64,000 nt of DNA from Volvox africanus (taxonomy: Eukaryota > Chlorophyta > Chlorophyceae > Chlamydomonadales > Volvocaceae). This document shows, one piece after another, positions 1 through 12,028 of the stretch. Location: assembly GCA_030268105.1 (NCBI GenBank), contig BSDZ01000025.1, forward strand, positions 186,001 through 250,000, given 5' to 3'. Made by a program: the position numbers and the translations under genes. The notes below the pieces were generated by a model. The model made no database searches. It was not told the DNA's origin and saw only the letters and a list, made by a program, of their open reading frames with translations. Within the stretch, counting starts at the first letter, position 1, and every line of letters starts with the position of its first letter.

Positions 1-346
1 CTTCCTAACATCACGTAGATAGGTACGAGTTGCAATTGCGGTGTCACGCCCAACATTCACATCATGTGAGATAAGCAATTTCGGTGCAGGGATAATAAAC
101 CTCTTCACCTCATTACCGTCGACGTGGTCTTGCATTTGAGGTGACAGCAGACCCCGTTGATCAGCAGTTCCATCTGTAACCGTCATGGCTGCCGAGCGTG
201 GCGTAGTAAGATGGATAGGGGCCTGAAACACAAGAGAATCTTGAGCAGCAATCATGTCAATAGTCTCAGGATCTCTATCAAACATTCTAGGAATGGCACC
301 CGGCTCGGGTTGACATGCCAAGCCTACGAATGTCACGTTCTGCCAT
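1..346 (-). pseudogene. gag 5' remnant of B0
   Basis: The start codon corresponds to the gag ATG of B1 (19205) and lies at 344-346 on the minus strand. Compared with B1, about 8 bases are missing shortly after the start, which breaks the frame; the downstream sequence still matches the B1 gag N-terminal region at the nucleotide level. Gag is the structural protein that packages the element RNA. This copy cannot make it. Confidence 0.7.
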
Positions 347-833
347 CATGGAACACTGACCAACATGTTCGAATTGCGTGACAATAAGTGATGCACACAA
401 TTCCAAAGCAAGTGTACAAGCGATTCACATGAATCCGGCACAGGAGTACAAGCAATTCGGTCAGCGCACCGACGATACTCTTGCAGACTTCAAGTAAGTA
501 TGGCAGATACGTACTCAGTTGATCCCTGTAGTCCGTGCGATCAAAGCCTCCAGTTGATTAGAACGCAAGTTGTAACCAGGAGTGACCGCGAGCAATGCCG
601 GACCACTAGTTTTATCTGCAACTCAGAGCGAAGGCTCACACCACAATTGCAGTAAACTATAAAGGGACAAAAGCAATCAGAATTCGGAAGCAGCGGCGTC
701 TAACACAACGCAGTCAAGTCCCTCAGCAATCGTGGGCTACATCGTCGATCATCGACACTCACCACAGCGAGAACTTACTTCCGAATGACGCAGAGAGAGA
801 CAGTCAGGCAACGAACCTGTCTCGATACCAAAT

Positions 834-1667
834 TGTTGTGCCTCTCCTTCGGGTTTGCTCATAGGTATCTGCACGTCTGGGGACTTCTGATACCGATGCA
901 CAAGCACTTGCAAGTACATCAAGGCATTTGAGAGCAAACAGAGACAGCGGAAGACTTCAGAGCAAGGAGAGATATAACTTACAATCATATATCAACGAAG
1001 CAATGCAGGGACGCGATCGCCGTCAGCGCCGGAAGCAAGCGTTCATCACGCGGCGTTGATTAGCGAAGTTTAGGCTTAGCTCGGGCTAAGATGATAGAGC
1101 AACTAGCAATAGTTGAGTTGAACACACGAGTGTTCCATAGGCATAAGAATGTTTTGTCCGCTCTACTTAGCCGTCCTCGCATCTGTTATACTCGCGATAT
1201 CTCTACGCCGTACAATCCACACTAGGAGGCCAACCCTAAGTGCGGAAAACCCTACTGCGTATCTGCGATATCCACGTATAACAACCGATAAGCCTTTCCG
1301 GCATTCGCATGATGCAAGGGTCCGAATAGCAATATTCGGTTGCAAGTCATCATCGCGACTAGTGCGGTGCTCGCAAAGCATGCCGCAACAATGTAATATT
1401 ATAACAAATAATATTACTTAACAGTACATGACATGAGCATGCCGCGCGCCTGTGCTTCTCTGAGCATTGCATATGTTAGGCGTATCAGCGGTGATGCGAT
1501 GTGTCGTGATGCATAGCATTGACATGCTAATTATATGTAAATGTATGCAAATACATTTATATGCATGCGAGTTCATTCATGGTCATCATGCATTCATCAA
1601 GTCAGCACTTCGCCTCGTAGCGTCACATTGACCTACGCATCGGCGGGAAACGAACCGTGGCACAACA
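834..1667 (-). repeat. 5' LTR of B0 (834 bp)
   Basis: Starts TGTTGT and ends ACAACA, the short terminal inverted repeat shared by all LTRs here. It matches the 829-bp LTRs of B1 and B2 in reverse orientation. The primer binding site flanks it at its left end, as expected for a 5' LTR on the minus strand. Confidence 0.88.
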
Positions 1668-3286
1668 CGGAGCCTGTGGTTAATTTCGTTTAGCGGCGTT
1701 CGTCCGTCGAAATAAAGAACCCAAGCTTGAAGGATGTAAGAGCAGCTTATCAAATGATAAGGGAAGGCATCCATGAATTGCTTGCGAGGCCTTGGGTGCA
1801 ATCGGTTGCTACCACCGCACAGTCTCTTGTGAAAGATTCTGAGGTCGCAGCCCCCTTATTGCCAAATCATACCGATGCATTTGTCATCCTGAGGCTCCCA
1901 CCTATGTTACCTGCTGACTATACGATCCCCTTTGTGTTCGAGCACAACCCGTTTCACAACCTATATACAGGTTAGGCTGCCAAAATTGAGCGGATGAAGC
2001 GGCAAGTGGGGATCTGCTCGCAAAGGGTATGATTCGGTCCAGCACATCGCCATATTCTTCGCCGATATTGTTTGTCGGTAAGAAGGATGGGACGTTGTGT
2101 ATGTGCATTGATTATCGGGGCTTGAATGCGACCACGATTAAAAATCGCTACCCTTTGCCACGCGTCGATGACCTGCTCAATAAGCTGAAAGGCTCAGCTT
2201 ATTTTTCCTCGATTGACCTTCAACAAGGGTATAATCAGATACGCATTGCTGCTTCTGATATTCCGAAAACCGCTTTCCGGACCCCCTTTGGTCACTTCGA
2301 GTATACTTGTCGTTTGGACTTACTAATGCACCCGCCACATTTCAAGCAGTGATGGATAGCATGTTCAGACCGTATATCGACAGGTTCATCGTCTGTTATT
2401 AGAACGATATTTTGATATATTCCAAAACGCACAAGGAGCACCTGAAGCATCTCGAGCTCATGCTTGAGGTGATGAAGCGGGAGCAATTGTTTGCTAAACG
2501 CGCCAAATGTTCATGGGCGCAGCCTCAGGTGGAGTATTTGGGCCACATCCTGTCGGCCACTGGAATAAGGATGGACCCACGGAAAGTAGCGGTGGTTCGT
2601 GAATGGCCTGCGCCGCAGAACCTCACCGAACTACGCCAGTTCTTAGGTTTGACCAACTACTTCCGTAAGTTTATTAATAAATACTCTATCCTTGTGGCCC
2701 CGCTTACAAATCTAACGAGGAAAGGAGGTTTCGTGTCGCTAGAGGCCTGGACACCTGCGGGCATTCGATGAGCTCAAGCGAATCGTCGCCGACAACGTTA
2801 CACTTTCTTTCCCTGATTACTCGTTGCCGTTTCGTGTTGAAGTTGTGTCAGATGCTTCCTTGCATGGAAGCGGCGCTGTATTGTTGCAGGAAGGATGACC
2901 GATCGCCTTCACGAGTAAGAAGTTTTCGGGTGTGGAAACCCGATATACGACCGGAGAGCAAGAGCTGTTGGCGGCTCTATATGCTTTGAAGGAATGGCGC
3001 TGTTACCTCGAAGGCCGCCCATTTACACTGAAGACCGACCACAAACCGCTGACATTCTTGCAGGGTGTCCCCACGCTTAACCGACAACAAGCCCGGTTGA
3101 TGGAATATCTGTCTTGTTTCGACTGTACGTGAGAGTATATTGCCGGCAGAATTAATATTGCTGACGCCCTCAGTCGACATCCATCATTACATGCTGCGAT
3201 TCTGGCAGCGCCGGTTACTCATTCACGCAGTCAGGAGGTGCCAATGGCAACGGATCTCACGCAACGACTCAAGATGGTGTATCAGG
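1668..3286 (+). pseudogene. Family C pol remnant (X1): protease end, reverse transcriptase, RNase H
   Basis: Seen: the sequence aligns with the long pol frame of X2 from the protease/RT linker to the start of integrase. RT pieces lie at about 2029-2350 and 2412-2760. RNase H pieces lie at about 2770-3280 and include the [11 protein letters not shown] block. Reading is broken by a deletion before 2000, a missing stretch near 2315 and a stop where the YLDD box should be (about 2400). There is also a gap near 2755, a TGA at 2896-2898 (CGA in relatives) and a TGA near 3131 (TGG in relatives). Element E1 inserted at 3286/3287; X1 resumes at 10759 for 20 bases before an LTR. Dead pol fragment. Confidence 0.88.
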
Positions 3287-4109
3287 TGTTGTACCTCTCC
3301 TTCGCGTTTGCTCATAAGTATCTGCACGTCTGGAGACTTTCGACACCGATGCGCGAGCACTTGCAAGTACAGCAAGGCAAGCAAGAGCAAACAGAGACAG
3401 CGGAAGACTTCAAGACGAAGAGAGATATAACTTACAGTCTTACAGATCGGAACGATGCAATGGACGAAATCGCCGTCAGCGCCGGAAGCAAGCAATCATC
3501 ACACGGCGGTGATTAGCGAAGTTCAGGCTTAGCTCGGGCTAAGTAGAATAGCGTATAGCAATAGTAATATAGAACACACGAGTGTTCTCCGGTATCGAAT
3601 GTCTTGTCTTGCTTAGCCGTCCTCGCATCTGTTATACTCGCAGTATCACAATGCCGTACGATTCACATTAGGAGGCCAATCCTAGATGTGACAATCCTAC
3701 TGCGTATAGGCGATGTCTACACATAACAACGTATAAGCCTTTCCGGCATTCGCATGATGCAAGGGTCCGGATAACGATATCCGGTTGCAGGGCATGTGTC
3801 GCGACGAGTGCGGCGCTCCTACGTGTGCTGTAATGAAGTAATATTATATCAGATAATATTACTTATCGTTTCGTAGCACGAGCATAATGCACACTTCAAT
3901 ACTTCGGGCTTTCATGCATGCTAGGCGGATTTGCCATGATGCGATGTCGCGATGGGTAATGACAACATGCCAAATGCATATATAAATGTATGCGAATACA
4001 TTTATATCATGCAGATTCATTCATATGCAATGTGTTCATCACAATAGCACTTCGCCTTGTAGGATCACATTGACCTACGCATCGGCGGGAAACTAACCGT
4101 AGCACAACA
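3287..4109 (-). repeat. 3' LTR of E1 (823 bp)
   Basis: Bounded by TGTTGT and ACAACA. Immediately right of it (4110 onward) is the reverse complement of the purine-rich tract and its upstream hairpin, which marks this as the 3' LTR of a minus-strand element. It carries the hairpin series seen in the other family A LTRs. Confidence 0.93.
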
Positions 4110-4215
4110 ATTATCCCCCCTCCCGTATGCAGCGTCCTCGCTGCATCATACAGCATCGACTGGAGGGGTCATTGGGCTTGCGTGGCACGTTTGCGGGCTT
4201 CTTTGAGCAGGGGCT

Positions 4216-7200
4216 TCATGTCCTGTGAGAAGTTGAGTGCCGGTTCCCATGAGTTGTGCTCGTCGGTATACCCTGTCCACTTAACCAAGTACTCGTGTAC
4301 TGTCCGCTTACGTCGGTGTCGGCCCACACGATGCGCGCGCGATAATCTAACACCTGCTCCACAGTGTAAAACTTCTGTTTACCAGCGATCCAGGTCTTGG
4401 GAACTGGTTCGATCGCTGCGGGGGCGTTAGCAGGCTCAGGGACGGGTTCCGTACCACGATACGGACGAACAAGCGATACATGAAACGTGGGGTGAATGGT
4501 CATATCAGCGGGCAATGCAAGCTCCACAGCCACATTCCCAACCATGCGCACGACAGGATACGGACCAATCCAGCAAGGTAAGAGTTTTCGGGATCCGTCG
4601 GCCAAGGAACGCAAGTTCTTGGTGCTTAGCAACACGAGTTGCCCTTCCAAAAACGTCACATCCTGCTTGGATTTGTTGTAATATTCCGTCGTTCGTTGCT
4701 GCGCCGCGTCCAAACATGACTTCGCGTCTGTGATTCGGGACATAAAAGACTTGGCAAAAAGTTTAGCAGCAGGCACGTTCACTTCCAACTCACGCCACAC
4801 GGGTAGCGCGGGATGAAATCCGTAGTTGAGAAAGAACGGACTTTTGCCTGTTGAGCGGTTCACAGCGTTGTTAAGCGCGAATTCTGCCGCAGTCAAATAC
4901 GTATCCCAAACAAGTGGTGTGCGACCAGCATAATTGCGCAACATATCACCCAACGTGCGATTTGTGCGTTCGGTTTGACCATCAGTCTGCGGGTGATACG
5001 CCGTGCTCAGGTTGACGCGCATGCCAACTAGTTTGCAGAGCGCTTCCCAAAACTTAGACGTGAACTGCCCACCGCGGTCCGAGATCACGTTTTTGGGAAC
5101 CCCGTGTAACCGAACCACATTATCAAAAAACAAACGTGCGGTTTGCTCAGCCGTGCAGGATGATATGCATGGTGCTAGGTGGACCATCTTAGTCAGACGA
5201 TCGACCATTACGAACACTGCATCATATCCCCCCTCAGTTTTGGGCAGCGCGACTACGAAGTCCATGGAAACACTTTCCCAAGGCGCATCCGGGACAGGCA
5301 ACGGTTGCAACAACCCATGGCCCTTACCGGACAAAGCCTTATTGTGCTGGCACAGACTGCATGTCTGGACGAAGTTCGCCGCATCCTTAGCCAAACGAGG
5401 CCACCAAAAGGAACGTTGCACCAAGTCGATCAATCGCTTGCTACCAGGGTGTCCTGCTAACGGGTCCTTGTGGAACCGCGCAAGGATGTCGTAGAGTAGC
5501 GTGTCGTCGTTCGGAACGACGATTTGCGTAGCTGCACCCTCCGTCCGTAGCCAAAGGCCATTCTGCTTGCGAAGGTTTTCTACATTAGCCGGGTCCGCGA
5601 ACCAGGCGTCTGCGTTGTAGGCAACCTTCAACCGCTCCGTGAGGTCCGTCGCGATCGGTACCTCCTCGCTACGCGGCCGCACGACGGGCGCTGCCAAAAT
5701 TGCAGTGTGTAGCGATGGATGTCGACTGAGAGCATCGGCAATATTCAATTTACCAGAAATATACTCCCAGGTGCAGTCGAACCTAGCTAGGTATTCCATC
5801 CACCTAGCCTGACGGCGGTTCAACGTCGGAACGCTTTGCAAAAACGTTAGGGGCTTATGGTCAGTCTTTAAAGTAAACGGGCGTCCCTGGAGGTAACAGC
5901 GCCATTCCTTTAAAGCATGCAGCACGGCCAGAAGCTCCTGTTCCCCGGTGGTGTAGCGAATCTCCGCACCAGAAAACTTCTTACTCGTGAAGGCGATCGG
6001 TCGCCCTTCCTGTAACAATACAGCGCCGCTTCCAAATATTGAGGCATCAGACACTACCTCAACACGAAATGGCAACGAGTAATCAGGGAATGCAAGGGTG
6101 ACATCTTCGGCAACGATTCGTTTGAGCTCTTCGAATGCCCGCTGGCATTGCGACGTCCACGACTCGAGCGAAACGAAAACGCCTTTGCGAGTTAAGTTAG
6201 TAAGCGGGGCCGCAATGATGGAATATTTTTCAATGAACTTTCGGAAATAATTGGTCAAGCCAAGGAACTTACGCAGCTCCGTGAGGTTCTGAGGCGCGGG
6301 CCAATCGCGAACTACGGCGACCTTCCGCGGGTCCATCTTCACACCGGTAGCCGACACAATGTGGCCCAAATATTCCACCTGAGGCTGCGCCCAAAAGCAT
6401 TTGGCGCGTTTAGCAAACAATTGCTCCCGCCTCATAACGTCGAGCACGAGCCGAAGATGCTCCAAGTGCTCCTCGCGCGTTTTAGAATATACCAAGATGT
6501 CATCCAGGTAGCAAACAACGAACCTGTCGATAAACGGCCTAAACATTCGGTCCATAACCGCCTGAAACGTCGCAGGGGCATTAGTCAAACCAAACGATAG
6601 GACCGTATACTCAAAGTGACCGAAGGGCGTCCGAAAAGCGGTTTTCGGGATATCAGAGGCAGTGATGCGAATCTGATTGTAGCCCTGTTGTAAGTCAATT
6701 GAGGAAAAATAAGCCGAGCCCTTCAGCTTATCCAACAGGTCGTCAACGCGTGGCAAAGGGTAGCGATTTTTCACCGTATTCACATTTAACCCCCGGTAAT
6801 CAATGCACATGCGCAAGGTCCCATCCTTCTTACCGACAAACAAAATCGGTGCAGAATACGGGGATGTGCTGGGGCGTATCATACCCTTCGCGAGCAAATC
6901 TGTCACCTGGCGCTTCACCTCGTCCAGCTCCAATGGACTCAACCTGTACATTGGCCGGGCCGTAGGCTGCGCCCCAGGCACGAGAGGGATTGTGTGATCA
7001 ACAGGACGCATAGGTGGTAGGCCAGGGATATCTTTAAAGACGTCCTCATACTGCGACAGTAGGGCCTCAACCTCAGGATGCACAGAAATCTGCGCGGTGG
7101 TGGCACAACAGCTCACCCGCGGCCTCAAAAGCAGTCCGTGGGCACCCTTCCGTAACAAACGGACGGCCTCCTTACGCCTGACTAGCTCTGGTTCGATTCG

Positions 7201-8232
7201 CGCGGCCATTGCGGTCACAGCGAAATTAACCATAGGCACCGCCTCAGTTTCGCCCTCCTTTGGTGTGACATGTTCGAACGACAGGAAAGGTACCTTAATC
7301 GACAGAGTACCCTTGCACATATGCAGGGTTGCGGTCTCCATGTCGATGCGCGCGCGGCACTGCCGTAATGTCGACGACCCCATTATGTACGGTGCAGTCT
7401 CTGCTAAGCCCTGCAGCACGTACGGCTGGGTCACAACACGCAAAGGGCCTATCGATAGGCTAAGGGTAATCCTGCCCACGATGGGATGCTTACCCCCGTC
7501 AGCAAGGGTAACCTGTGGACAATCAGACGACTCTGGGGACAACCCCAGCGCATTCACCTCTGCGACAGAGATGAAGTCGTCGCTGGCACCGGTGTCAACA
7601 AGTGCCTTCAGAGCACGGCCATTCAAACCGATCTGAACCACAGGGACACGGTTATCTACGAGCGACTGCCCAGCAGACAACGTCAGTGCACTTAAGGCGG
7701 GTCCGTAACCTACGGCACCCCCGTCAGGAGCTTTGTACCAAACGTCAACCGAGTAGGATGTGCTTGGCCACGGAGCCAGCGTACCCTCCCGATCCACACC
7801 ATTAAACAAAACGGTGCCCGGCTCGAACCGGTGGACATGCCGCATACCCCTTAACGATGCCTCTGCTTTGCGCCGACAGAAAGCGGGGAGTAAAACACAT
7901 GCGGCGGTGCCTGGATATTGATGCCTACACCTCCTGTATATGGCCAACTGTTCCGACATCTCACGCAGAGACGAGGGGATGAACAAAACCACGTGGTTAG
8001 ACAGATCGATAGACGACAGGGGACGGCGAGGTGTAAACAAATTACACAACGGGTCGAAGCAGAGAAGTTCCGTGCGTCCGTCAAGCGTGATGCGTCGCGC
8101 AATGACTCGCTCGATGTGTCCAAGTACACAAGGCAACAATGCCTTAACGGCTGGCCGTAAGGATGACCACCGACCACGCGTTAGTTCAGAAATCCCAGGT
8201 GGTGCCCCCTCCGCAGGAACCCGGGCAAGCCC
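4216..8232 (-). CDS. pol: Pol polyprotein of E1 (protease-RT-RNase H-integrase), chromodomain frameshifted
   Basis: Open from the codon after the gag UAG to 4216, in the gag frame, so it is probably made by readthrough as Gag-Pol. Domains in order: aspartic protease (VDTGAS), reverse transcriptase (YLDD), RNase H ([17 protein letters not shown]) and integrase. The integrase has the HHCC finger ending CSLCQ, then catalytic D in SMDF, D in ISDRGG and E in GQTERTN, and then the GPY/F module (WIGPYP). The last part should be a chromodomain. A 2-base expansion in a CG-repeat near 4330 shifts the frame just after its first strand, so the C terminus is unrelated and runs on to 4216. No ATG lies near the beginning, which argues against independent initiation. 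Enzymatic domains look intact; loss of the chromodomain would affect targeting rather than catalysis. Confidence 0.9.
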   Translation of the reverse strand, partial: GLARVPAEGAPPGISELTRGRWSSLRPAVKALLPCVLGHIERVIARRITLDGRTELLCFDPLCNLFTPRRPLSSIDLSNHVVLFIPSSLREMSEQLAIYRRCRHQYPGTAACVLLPAFCRRKAEASLRGMRHVHRFEPGTVLFNGVDREGTLAPWPSTSYSVDVWYKAPDGGAVGYGPALSALTLSAGQSLVDNRVPVVQIGLNGRALKALVDTGASDDFISVAEVNALGLSPESSDCPQVTLADGGKHPIVGRITLSLSIGPLRVVTQPYVLQGLAETAPYIMGSSTLRQCRARIDMETATLHMCKGTLSIKVPFLSFEHVTPKEGETEAVPMVNFAVTAMAARIEPELVRRKEAVRLLRKGAHGLLLRPRVSCCATTAQISVHPEVEALLSQYEDVFKDIPGLPPMRPVDHTIPLVPGAQPTARPMYRLSPLELDEVKRQVTDLLAKGMIRPSTSPYSAPILFVGKKDGTLRMCIDYRGLNVNTVKNRYPLPRVDDLLDKLKGSAYFSSIDLQQGYNQIRITASDIPKTAFRTPFGHFEYTVLSFGLTNAPATFQAVMDRMFRPFIDRFVVCYLDDILVYSKTREEHLEHLRLVLDVMRREQLFAKRAKCFWAQPQVEYLGHIVSATGVKMDPRKVAVVRDWPAPQNLTELRKFLGLTNYFRKFIEKYSIIAAPLTNLTRKGVFVSLESWTSQCQRAFEELKRIVAEDVTLAFPDYSLPFRVEVVSDASIFGSGAVLLQEGRPIAFTSKKFSGAEIRYTTGEQELLAVLHALKEWRCYLQGRPFTLKTDHKPLTFLQSVPTLNRRQARWMEYLARFDCTWEYISGKLNIADALSRHPSLHTAILAAPVVRPRSEEVPIATDLTERLKVAYNADAWFADPANVENLRKQNGLWLRTEGAATQIVVPNDDTLLYDILARFHKDPLAGHPGSKRLIDLVQRSFWWPRLAKDAANFVQTCSLCQHNKALSGKGHGLLQPLPVPDAPWESVSMDFVVALPKTEGGYDAVFVMVDRLTKMVHLAPCISSCTAEQTARLFFDNVVRLHGVPKNVISDRGGQFTSKFWEALCKLVGMRVNLSTAYHPQTDGQTERTNRTLGDMLRNYAGRTPLVWDTYLTAAEFALNNAVNRSTGKSPFFLNYGFHPALPVWRELEVNVPAAKLFAKSFMSRITDAKSCLDAAQQRTTEYYNKSKQDVTFLEGQLVLLSTKNLRSLADGSRKLLPCWIGPYPVVRMVGNVAVELALPADMTIHPTFHVSLVRPYRGTEPVPEPANAPAAIEPVPKTWIAGKQKFYTVEQVLDYRARIVWADTDVSGQYTSTWLSGQGIPTSTTHGNRHSTSHRT

Positions 8233-9468
8233 CTATTTCGGCTGAGGTACAAACGGCGGCATTAGCGGGCAATCCTTCGTGGAATGGCTCTCCGCACACC
8301 GTAGACAAACGTTGGCCAATTTCTGGCGCTCGAATTCGGAACGATTGCAATTCCATTTTGGCATATACGTGTCGTCCGTGCGAGTCCGCTTCGCATTGGG
8401 GTCGGAACGCTGTGCGGCTGCCGTCGACGGCGCACCACCACGCTTCCTGTTTTTAGCCGGGTCCGAGCTCGGACCTGCTCCTCCTGACCCACGGACACCC
8501 GAGCTAGCGCCCCCGCGCGCCTGGCGTTGCCGGTTGCTGCGTCGTGTCGCGGCAGTAGGCGTGGGGCGGGTCGCTATGAAGTCCTGGTCAAGAGCTACGG
8601 CTTCCCCAAGCGGATCCTGCACTTGCACGGCATTTGCACGAGGGGCAGACTTGACTTCTTCCTCACCGGCAAGGAGTCGTATTTCCGTGCCCTTAGCAAA
8701 AGCGACCAAAGCATCATACGACTTGATCTGCGCTCCAACCAAGTCAGTAGCGCACCATTTAGCCAAAAGTTTCGTCAGGCCTCGCCTAAACCAAAAGACA
8801 CGCTCGGATTCAGTGAGGTCAGCAATGGGAGTCACAAGTGCTTCGAAGCGTGACTGGTACGCAGGTACATTTTCATCCCGACGCATGTGGTAGCTACCGG
8901 CTGCCAAAACCTTACGAGCTTCCACATCGCGTGCTTGAACCTCAGTAGCGAATCGTGCGAGCAAAGCGGCGACCAACTCGTCAAAAGTATAGTTGCCCCG
9001 GGCGTTGGTCCAATTGCGATACCAGTCCTTCGCTGAGCCCTCGAGGGTATTACCAACGAAGAGACACCTGATACCGTCATTATCGCCACCATGAACAGCC
9101 TGGAGATACTTTTTAGCGTCACGCACGTACGCACGAGTTGCATCGGCTATGCTATGCCCTGGTGTCTTGTCGGTCAGCGAAATATTGAGCCTAGGAACGG
9201 GAATCGACAACCTCATCACCTCAGGGATGTCATCATGCCCTCGAGCTTGAGGTAATGGCAGAACCCTTGGTCCAGCAGTGTTGTCCATATTCGTGTTCAC
9301 TGCTGAATGCGGCACAATTAAGTGAGCAGGGGTCTGAAGGAAAAGGGGCTCTTGAGTGGCTCGCGCGCCAACAGTCTCAAGACCTCTATCCGGCGCTCTA
9401 GCAGCTACAACGAAATCGGGTTGGCTAGCTAGGCTAGTGTGCGGCGTATCGTCGTGTTCCGCGGACAT
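8233..9468 (-). CDS. gag: Gag polyprotein of E1 (411 aa)
   Basis: Starts at an ATG (reads MSAEHDDTPH) and ends with UAG at 8233-8235. The middle part (about residues 110-260) has the helical, W- and F-rich character of a retrotransposon capsid, including DWYRNWT and VFWFRRGL. The C-terminal quarter is basic and low in complexity (R, G, S, A). It is followed by one zinc knuckle, CLRCAESHSTKDC, with spacing CX2CX3HX4C. Gag assembles the virus-like particle and binds the RNA. The same 411-codon frame is intact in P1 and M3, which supports the start and stop. Pol follows in frame after the single stop. Confidence 0.92.
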   Translation of the reverse strand: MSAEHDDTPHTSLASQPDFVVAARAPDRGLETVGARATQEPLFLQTPAHLIVPHSAVNTNMDNTAGPRVLPLPQARGHDDIPEVMRLSIPVPRLNISLTDKTPGHSIADATRAYVRDAKKYLQAVHGGDNDGIRCLFVGNTLEGSAKDWYRNWTNARGNYTFDELVAALLARFATEVQARDVEARKVLAAGSYHMRRDENVPAYQSRFEALVTPIADLTESERVFWFRRGLTKLLAKWCATDLVGAQIKSYDALVAFAKGTEIRLLAGEEEVKSAPRANAVQVQDPLGEAVALDQDFIATRPTPTAATRRSNRQRQARGGASSGVRGSGGAGPSSDPAKNRKRGGAPSTAAAQRSDPNAKRTRTDDTYMPKWNCNRSEFERQKLANVCLRCAESHSTKDCPLMPPFVPQPK

Positions 9469-9934
9469 GGAGCACGAAACGATACCCTAGGTTTGCGTAA
9501 TAGAAGCCGACTTCTATCGCAAAGGCAAGAGTACAAAACAATTCGGTGAGCCTACCGACAGTACTCTTGAGAAGATTCAGTAAACTCAGCAAGTACTTGC
9601 CCAGCTGAGTCCTGATCTCCGTTGTTTGGGCGATGAGAGTCGCCAAATGGTCCGGACGAAAGCCTGTCTCAGTCGCCGCGGCAAGCAATGCCGGTGCACT
9701 GAGATTACCTGCGACTCAGAGCATACACTTACACAACAAGTGCAGCAATCTAAGCAAAAGCAATTAAACAATTACAAACCGGAAGCGGCGGCGTCCAAAA
9801 CGGCGCGGCCTAGGTCTTCGGCAGAAGTATCTAGCGGTCCTCGTGGTTCGTCGCTGGAACTCGGCATAGAAAGAACCTACTTCCGATTAGACAGAGAGAG
9901 ACAGTTAGGCAACGAACCTGTCTCGATACCAATT
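9469..9934 (-). other. Leader of E1: primer-binding site and upstream small ORF
   Basis: Just inside the 5' LTR is a TGGTATCGAGAC motif (about 9920-9931 on the minus strand), resembling the primer-binding site for a Met-type tRNA. The leader then carries a 31-codon ATG-started ORF and, beyond a short gap, a second open stretch that extends to about 9434 and overlaps the gag start in the +1 frame. Both are kept in other family A copies; see the entry for P1. Confidence 0.6.
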
Positions 9935-10758
9935 TGTTGTACCTCTCGTTCGCGTTTGCTCATAAGTATCTGCACGTCTGGAGACTTTCGACACCGATGC
10001 GCGAGCACTTGCAAGTACAGCAAGGCAAGCAAGAGCAAACAGAGACAGCGGAAGACTTCAAGACGAAGAGAGATATAACTTACAGTCTTACAGATCGGAA
10101 CGATGCAATGGACGAAATCGCCGTCAGCGCCGGAAGCAAGCAATCATCACACGGCGGTGATTAGCGAAGTTCAGGCTTAGCTCGGGCTAAGTAGAATAGC
10201 GTATAGCAATAGTAATATAGAACACACGAGTGTTCTCCGGTATCGAATGTCTTGTCTTGCTTAGCCGTCCTCGCATCTGTTATACTCGCAGTATCGCAGT
10301 GCCGTACGATTCACATTAGGAGGCCGATCCTAGATGTGACAATCCTACTGCGTATAGGCGATGTCTACACATAACAACGTGTAAGCCTTTCCGGCATTCG
10401 CATGATGCAAGGGTCCGGATAACGATATCCGGTTGCAGGGCATGTATCGCGACGAGTGCGGCGCTCTCAACGTGTGCTTTAATGAAGTAATATTATATCA
10501 GATAATATTACTTATCGTTTTGTAGCATGAGCATAATGTGCATTTCAATGCTTCGGGCTTTCATGCATGCTAGGCGGATTTGCCATGATGTGATGTCGCG
10601 ATGGGTAATGACAACATGCCAAATGCATATATAAATGTACACGAATACATTTATATCATGCAGATTCATTCATATGCAATGTGTTCATCACAATAGCACT
10701 TCGCCTTGTAGGATCACATTGACCTACGCATCGGCGGGAAACTAACCGTAGCACAACA
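9935..10758 (-). repeat. 5' LTR of E1 (824 bp)
   Basis: TGTTGT...ACAACA ends. The leader with the tRNA primer site abuts its left edge, so it is the 5' LTR of the minus-strand element. It is followed by the TCAGG target duplication at 10759-10763. Confidence 0.93.
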
Positions 10759-10778
10759 TCAGGCCGATCCATGGTTTG
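10759..10778 (+). pseudogene. Continuation of X1 pol (20 bases)
   Basis: After the E1 target duplication the X1 sequence reads on as in the integrase-proximal linker of Ca (about 15250) and X2 (about 47605), ending at ATGGTTTG where a family C LTR begins. Only this short piece is left; the rest of X1 is absent from the window. Confidence 0.75.
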
Positions 10779-11591
10779 TGTTGTACGCCTGTTCGATCAC
10801 TGGTTGCACCAAAATAGACCGCAATGCATTCGAACATTATAAAGCATAATACAATCATATTAGCATGATATATTCGAGTATATCTAGCTAATCAGGCATG
10901 CTGCATTATCATCTACGACATTGCGCTGTCGGTCAACATGTTTGACTCGAGGCTGATAATTAATACGCGATCTATCCATTGGCATTTTATATCAAGTAAT
11001 AATACTTTAAATATTATTACCTCATTTACGTCATAAACCATACGCATTTGCGAAAAGGTGACGATCGCGATGGTTGGGTCGGCAACCGAATATCGATATT
11101 CGGACCTTTGCATATTGCATGCGTTGCATCCAATAATATCACGGATTACGCGGTATTTAGAACCGTGCTACAAAGGTACTCACACTTGAGATCGGAATCC
11201 AGTGAGACCTGTACTGCGCATCGGTATCACGATGTGATAGGTGCGAGGACGGCCGCCTAGAGACCAAAGTCGGCTCGTGCTACTTTGGACTAAGTACTTG
11301 TGTACTTAACTCTATCTTATTTGCATACATACGTTATACTCATTTATGTTCGGCCTGAGCTATTCTAGCATTCCATCTGCAGCCAAGTGATGAACATTGC
11401 CCGCGGGGTCTGATGGCCATCTACCGATTTGTAAACGAAGACTATTGTAAGTTGGATCTTTCCTTATTCTTGAGTCTTCCGCTGTCACTTTGCTCGCATT
11501 GGATCGCCTTGCTGTTCGTAAGCTTGGTGCGCACTAGCTAACATCCAGACGTGCAGATTCAGTGCATGATTGAAGAAGGAAGGATACAACA
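10779..11591 (+). repeat. Left (5') LTR of Ca (813 bp)
   Basis: Starts TGTTGTACG and ends GGATACAACA. The stretch around 11400-11460 resembles the X2 3' LTR (62215-63016) more than the right LTR of Ca. It is followed directly by the primer-site-like TGGTAGCGAG at 11595. Confidence 0.88.
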
Positions 11592-12028
11592 AATTTGGTA
11601 GCGAGACGGTTCGACTCACGGCTGTCTCATCATCACTATTGGGGAGTAGATTCTTGCACAAGCGAACGGCGGCGAGGAGCATCACGGGATATCTTCGTCG
11701 GAAAGTTGGTACTATATTATCCTCTCCCTGAACTTTTGGTATAATATCCGTCTGTTAATACTAGTTGTATTTTCACCACCCGGAAAGATCTTAAGTCCAC
11801 AGAAGGAATTTCTTTGCCATCATACTCGGAATCGCTTCCCCAATAAGTCGGATATCTGACAGGTCCAGCTACTAAGGATATACTCATTTGAAGGTGACTA
11901 CGCATTGGTGGATTACATTCTTGCTCGTGTCGGAGTTTACTCGAGCGCGAACGGTATACGAGAGGAAATTCCAAAGGTAGAGTCCTACCTTTATCTCTTT
12001 ATCCTTTTTAAGGTACTAATTGGGATAC
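11592..12028 (+). other. Leader of Ca
   Basis: Holds a TGGTAGCGAGAC motif a few bases inside the LTR (primer-binding-site-like; it differs from the TGGTATCGAGAC of families A and B). No convincing coding frame was found up to the gag ATG at 12029. Confidence 0.5.

Larger units (their letters stand above)
1..1667 (-). mobile_element. Family B LTR retrotransposon B0, partial (5' end only)
   Basis: Seen: this is the reverse complement of the 5' part of the family B copies at 17889 and 52337, and is clearly more diverged from them than they are from each other. It holds the 5' LTR (834-1667), a primer-binding-site-like stretch just inside it (about 806-830), a leader and the start of gag; the rest lies left of the window. 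It is joined at 1668 to pol of a family C element (X1), so B0 inserted into X1. The duplicated target would be CGGAG at 1668-1672, but its partner is outside the window. Inference: an older member of the same defective family. Confidence 0.85.
3287..10758 (-). mobile_element. Family A Ty3/gypsy chromovirus-like element E1, full length
   Basis: A complete 7,472-bp element: LTRs at both ends, gag and pol on the minus strand, primer-binding site next to the right LTR and polypurine tract next to the left LTR. Flanking TCAGG occurs at 3282-3286 and 10759-10763, a perfect 5-bp target-site duplication. Joining the flanks restores the pol reading of the related copy Ca near 15250. The two LTRs differ at roughly twenty positions by eye, so this is the oldest of the family A copies with both LTRs complete. 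Confidence 0.95.

Noticed and set aside
157..381. Small frames in B0 and opposite gag of B1 and B2
   Set aside because: They lie antisense to gag remnants and have no homologues among the elements other than by strand mirroring.
5003..5494. A 163-codon antisense frame opposite integrase, recurring in each family A copy
   Set aside because: Same reasoning: a mirror of the integrase codons, not conserved as protein independently.
7097..7636. A long antisense frame opposite the protease region, recurring at 30287, 34765, 41288 and 51606
   Set aside because: It appears in every copy because the sense strand is conserved; it has no start context or recognisable domain and is a shadow of pol.
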